The notes under the pieces were generated by a model. The model searched no databases, was not told the origin of the DNA, and saw only the letters and a list, made by a program, of their open reading frames with translations. This document shows, one piece after another, positions 46,892 through 49,049 of a stretch of DNA of 49,049 bases. Location of the stretch: NCBI GenBank assembly GCA_023443125.1, contig JAEZVO010000060.1, positions 1 to 49,049 on the forward strand, given 5' to 3'. The translations under genes were made by a program, and so were the position numbers. Within the stretch, counting starts at the first letter, position 1, and every line of letters begins with the position of its first letter. This DNA comes from Actinomycetes bacterium (GTDB taxonomy: Bacteria; Actinomycetota; Actinomycetes; Propionibacteriales; Propionibacteriaceae).

Positions 46892-47919
46892 TGGGGAAGG
46901 CACGCATCCGCGACCGGCTCGTACACGTGGCCGCTCATCCGCTGGTGTTCGCGGCGCTGGGCATCGGCAGGCACACGCGCCTGCCGGGGCGACGGATCGT
47001 CGCCAGTGCTGAGGGTGTGCGGGAGGTGCTCACGAAGGTGCCGCTGGATCGCACCGACAGGCACACCACCGGGGGGCTGGTGCGTGGCCAAGGCAGCGCA
47101 GGCGAGAGCTGGTTCGACGGGGACGGGAGCGCGCACCGACAGTCTCGCCGCGAGCTGGGGGCAGCGCTGACGGGTGCGGGCATCCGCCGGCTCGCCCGCC
47201 ATTGGCAGCCCGTGCTGGATCAGTACGCGCAGGCGATGACGGCAGAGGCCATCGACGTGGTGACGATGTCCCGCATCATGGCGGGGCTCGTCACACTGGA
47301 CCTGCTCGGCATGACTGCAGATCGTGAGCGTGCCCTGGCCCTCACCGCCGCCACACGTGTCGTCGCGGCCATCTCCGTGCGTGCTCACCTGGCTGGCGAC
47401 ACGTCCCGCAACCTCACGGCACCCCTGGAGAAGGAGTTCCCCGGGCTGGGGCCGAGCGAGGTGATGCTGGCCGTCGCTGCCACCACGACCATGCTGAGTG
47501 CCATTCCCCGCGCGCTGGCATGGTGCGCCGATGATGACCTCTTCCCGGATGCCCAGCGCGACCCGGAGGTGATGGCTGCCGAACTCATGCGCGTGATCGC
47601 ACCGACGCCACTGCTCCCGCGGATCGCGGGGGATGACAGCCAGGTGGAGGGACGTCCGGTGCGCAGGGGAGAGCATCTGCTGCTGTACCTGCTGCCTGCG
47701 ATTGCCCGTCCGGAGCCGAGCGTGCAGCACCCGCAGCCACCTGCCCAGGCGCAACTGGCGTTCGGGGCCGGCGCCCACGCCTGCCCGGGCCGAGGGTTGG
47801 CGCTGGCGATGGTCGCGGACGCGCTGCGCATTTTCGCGCCCATCCGGCCCCGCGTCACGCGCGCAGTCCCCGACGTCGGTGCCGGGCTGCCGCAGTGGAG
47901 GTCGTTGTGGTTGCGCTGA
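46891..47919 (+). CDS. Compact cytochrome P450
   Basis: 342 residues, about 60 shorter than the usual bacterial P450. The heme motif FGAGAHACPG gives the Cys298 ligand; the ExxR of the K helix is Glu231-Arg234 (ELMR), and the I-helix is VAATTTMLSA at 194-203. The shortening seems to be in the N-terminal region and between the K helix and the heme loop. All catalytic elements are present, so it is probably active as a hydroxylase or related oxidase on the lipid product. ATG overlaps the ligase stop by one base. Confidence 0.88.
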   Translation: MGKARIRDRLVHVAAHPLVFAALGIGRHTRLPGRRIVASAEGVREVLTKVPLDRTDRHTTGGLVRGQGSAGESWFDGDGSAHRQSRRELGAALTGAGIRRLARHWQPVLDQYAQAMTAEAIDVVTMSRIMAGLVTLDLLGMTADRERALALTAATRVVAAISVRAHLAGDTSRNLTAPLEKEFPGLGPSEVMLAVAATTTMLSAIPRALAWCADDDLFPDAQRDPEVMAAELMRVIAPTPLLPRIAGDDSQVEGRPVRRGEHLLLYLLPAIARPEPSVQHPQPPAQAQLAFGAGAHACPGRGLALAMVADALRIFAPIRPRVTRAVPDVGAGLPQWRSLWLR

Positions 47920-48788
47920 CGGTGGCCGTGACGGGGGCGAGCGGGTTCGTTGGTAGGCACGTGGCGCAGGCGCTGCGTCAGAGGAAGCACCGTGTCGTCG
48001 CGTTGGGCAGGACTCCGGTGCCGGGAGAGTTTCGACGGTGGGACGCCGCCTGCGAGACCCCGGACCTCAGCGGATGTGACGCGGTGGTGCACTGCGCGGC
48101 AGCCGTGGGGGATACGGGCCGGGCGCAGCACTTCCGGGTGGTCAATGTCGAGGGCGCCAGCCGTCTGTTGGGCGTGGTGGGGGAGCGCCCCGTGGTGTGG
48201 ATGTCTAGTTCGTCTGTCTACTCCTCACGCCAGCGGCGGCACCTAGCCGACGAGTCCCATCCGACGTCCGAGGGCCACCTCGGCCACTACGGACGTACCA
48301 AGGCAATGGGCGAGACGATGGCCCTGGCACAGGGCGCTGTGGTGTTGCGCCCGACGGCGGTCTACGGACTCGACGAACGCCATCTGGTGCCGAGGCTGCG
48401 GCGCCTGGTCAGGGGGCACACGCTGCTGCTGCCTGGCCCTGACGTGCAACTGAGTCTCACTGACGTCGATGGGCTCGCCCGCGCTGCTGTGCAGGCACTT
48501 GCGTGGGCACCCGGGGCATACAACATCGCCGATCCCGAGCCGTATTCTCGCGACGAGGTGCTCATCTCGGTTCTGGGGCAGGTGACAGGCCGGGCGCTGA
48601 GACCGCTCAGGCTTCCGCGTTCGCCGGTGAAACTCATCGGCCCACTGCTGCCGGGCATCAACCGCTATTCGCTGGATCTCATCACCCACGAGCACACCTA
48701 CGACGTGCGCAAGGCACTCGCCGCCGGCTGGGATGCGGGCGAGGTGCGGGTGCAGGATCTGGACTGGGCGCGGACTGAGCCGCGCTGA
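47907..48788 (+). CDS. OleD-like NAD(P)-dependent reductase/epimerase
   Basis: 293-residue extended short-chain dehydrogenase. Nucleotide motif GASGFVG with Gly10, Gly13, Gly16; Ser in MSSSSVY (100-104); catalytic Tyr128 and Lys132 (YGRTK). OleD reduces the beta-keto acid to the beta-hydroxy acid before OleC. A sugar epimerase acting with the glycosyltransferase is the other reading. GTG 47907 is chosen because GGAGG lies five bases upstream; it overlaps the P450 by 13 bases. Last gene of the operon. Confidence 0.85.
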   Translation: MVALTVAVTGASGFVGRHVAQALRQRKHRVVALGRTPVPGEFRRWDAACETPDLSGCDAVVHCAAAVGDTGRAQHFRVVNVEGASRLLGVVGERPVVWMSSSSVYSSRQRRHLADESHPTSEGHLGHYGRTKAMGETMALAQGAVVLRPTAVYGLDERHLVPRLRRLVRGHTLLLPGPDVQLSLTDVDGLARAAVQALAWAPGAYNIADPEPYSRDEVLISVLGQVTGRALRPLRLPRSPVKLIGPLLPGINRYSLDLITHEHTYDVRKALAAGWDAGEVRVQDLDWARTEPR

Positions 48789-48868
48789 GTGTCGCCGACG
48801 TGGCGGTTCAGGCGGGAATTCCGAGCCCCGAAACCCAGGCATGCGCAGAGTAAGGCGCACAGTAGATA

Positions 48869-48910
48869 GGAATGCTGGACCCCACGCGTTCAGGTGGGTT
48901 CCAGCATTCC
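48869..48910 (+). terminator. Strong hairpin ending the lipid operon
   Basis: Perfect 11-base arms GGAATGCTGGA (48869-48879) and TCCAGCATTCC (48900-48910), with an inner pairing of CCCAC and GTGGG. It is followed by TTATGG. It lies 80 bases past the last stop and directly before the insertion sequence. Confidence 0.7.
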
Positions 48911-48924
48911 TTATGGTGTTAGCT

Positions 48925-49049
48925 GGCTCTTCACAAACCAGGGTGTAGGTAGCGCTGTTGGGGTTTGCGGCGTGGCGGCTGGCTGGAGGGGTCGAGGCCC
49001 TCCGAAGATGAAGGTTCCTACACGCCTCATCTGGAAGACCTCGACGTGC
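48925..49049. mobile_element. Left end of an ISL3-type insertion sequence (cut by window edge)
   Basis: GGCTCTTCACAAACC at 48925 matches the GGCTCTTC type of ISL3-family terminal inverted repeats. About 90 bases of leader follow, then an ATG at 49009 (MKVPTRLIWKTSTC) or a second open frame (DEGSYTPHLEDLDV) that could be the transposase N-terminus. The other end and target duplication are outside. The 8 bases before the end are TGTTAGCT. Confidence 0.6.

Overview
The window is a high-GC actinobacterial chromosome segment, most likely from the Propionibacteriaceae. The reasons are the GC-rich codon use, RbpA, OpcA, the SufR-SufBDCSU operon, a mycobacterial-type FabG-InhA pair, the DUF4921 and DUF3099 families, and many genes whose -10 box sits only 6-8 bases before the start codon (leaderless style). 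Much of the backbone keeps an order I know from Mycobacterium tuberculosis (gap-pgk-tpi-secG, pgl-opcA-zwf, ctaB, ctaA with an ABC exporter, suf, an ABC-F gene, fabG-inhA, NfeD-SPFH). This comparison is from memory and was not computed.

Layout. 1-132 is the tail of an IS481-type transposase. 270-4150 carries lower glycolysis (gap, pgk, tpiA), then secG and rbpA. 4192-7380 (minus) is the oxidative pentose phosphate set zwf-opcA-pgl. 7464-14299 holds ctaB, a DUF4921 uridylyltransferase-like gene, a 25-base repeat cluster, an M3 oligopeptidase, and the operon ABC ATPase, ABC permease, ctaA (heme A synthesis).

14.4-25.5 kb is an accessory island. It contains an IS481 remnant, a broken IS256-type transposase, a 2.1-thousand-residue secreted Rhs/YD-repeat polymorphic toxin with a putative membrane immunity protein directly behind it, another unrecognised gene, and about 1.1 kb of decayed gene fragments (GNAT acetyltransferase, probable Abi-like protein). 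Codon use is less GC-rich here and changes within the rhs gene.

25586-32058 is the SUF iron-sulfur operon (sufR, sufB, sufD, Rieske ferredoxin, sufC, sufS, sufU, SufT-like DUF59). 32210-39548 carries an ABC-F ATPase, a small secreted protein, a GH13 alpha-glucosidase paired with a GPH sugar symporter, and a DUF3099-SURF1-RlmA operon. 39636-43754 holds fabG-fabI, an ABC ATPase, NfeD and SPFH.

43754-48788 is a tightly overlapping five-gene lipid or natural-product operon: OleA/FabH-like ketosynthase, family 2 glycosyltransferase, OleC-like AMP ligase, compact cytochrome P450 and OleD-like NAD(P) reductase/epimerase. It has OleA, OleC and OleD-like activities but no OleB hydrolase, so a beta-lactone or tailored beta-hydroxy lipid is a more natural expectation than an olefin. 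It ends in a strong hairpin and is followed by the left end of an ISL3-type insertion sequence that runs out of the window. No rRNA, tRNA or CRISPR array was found.
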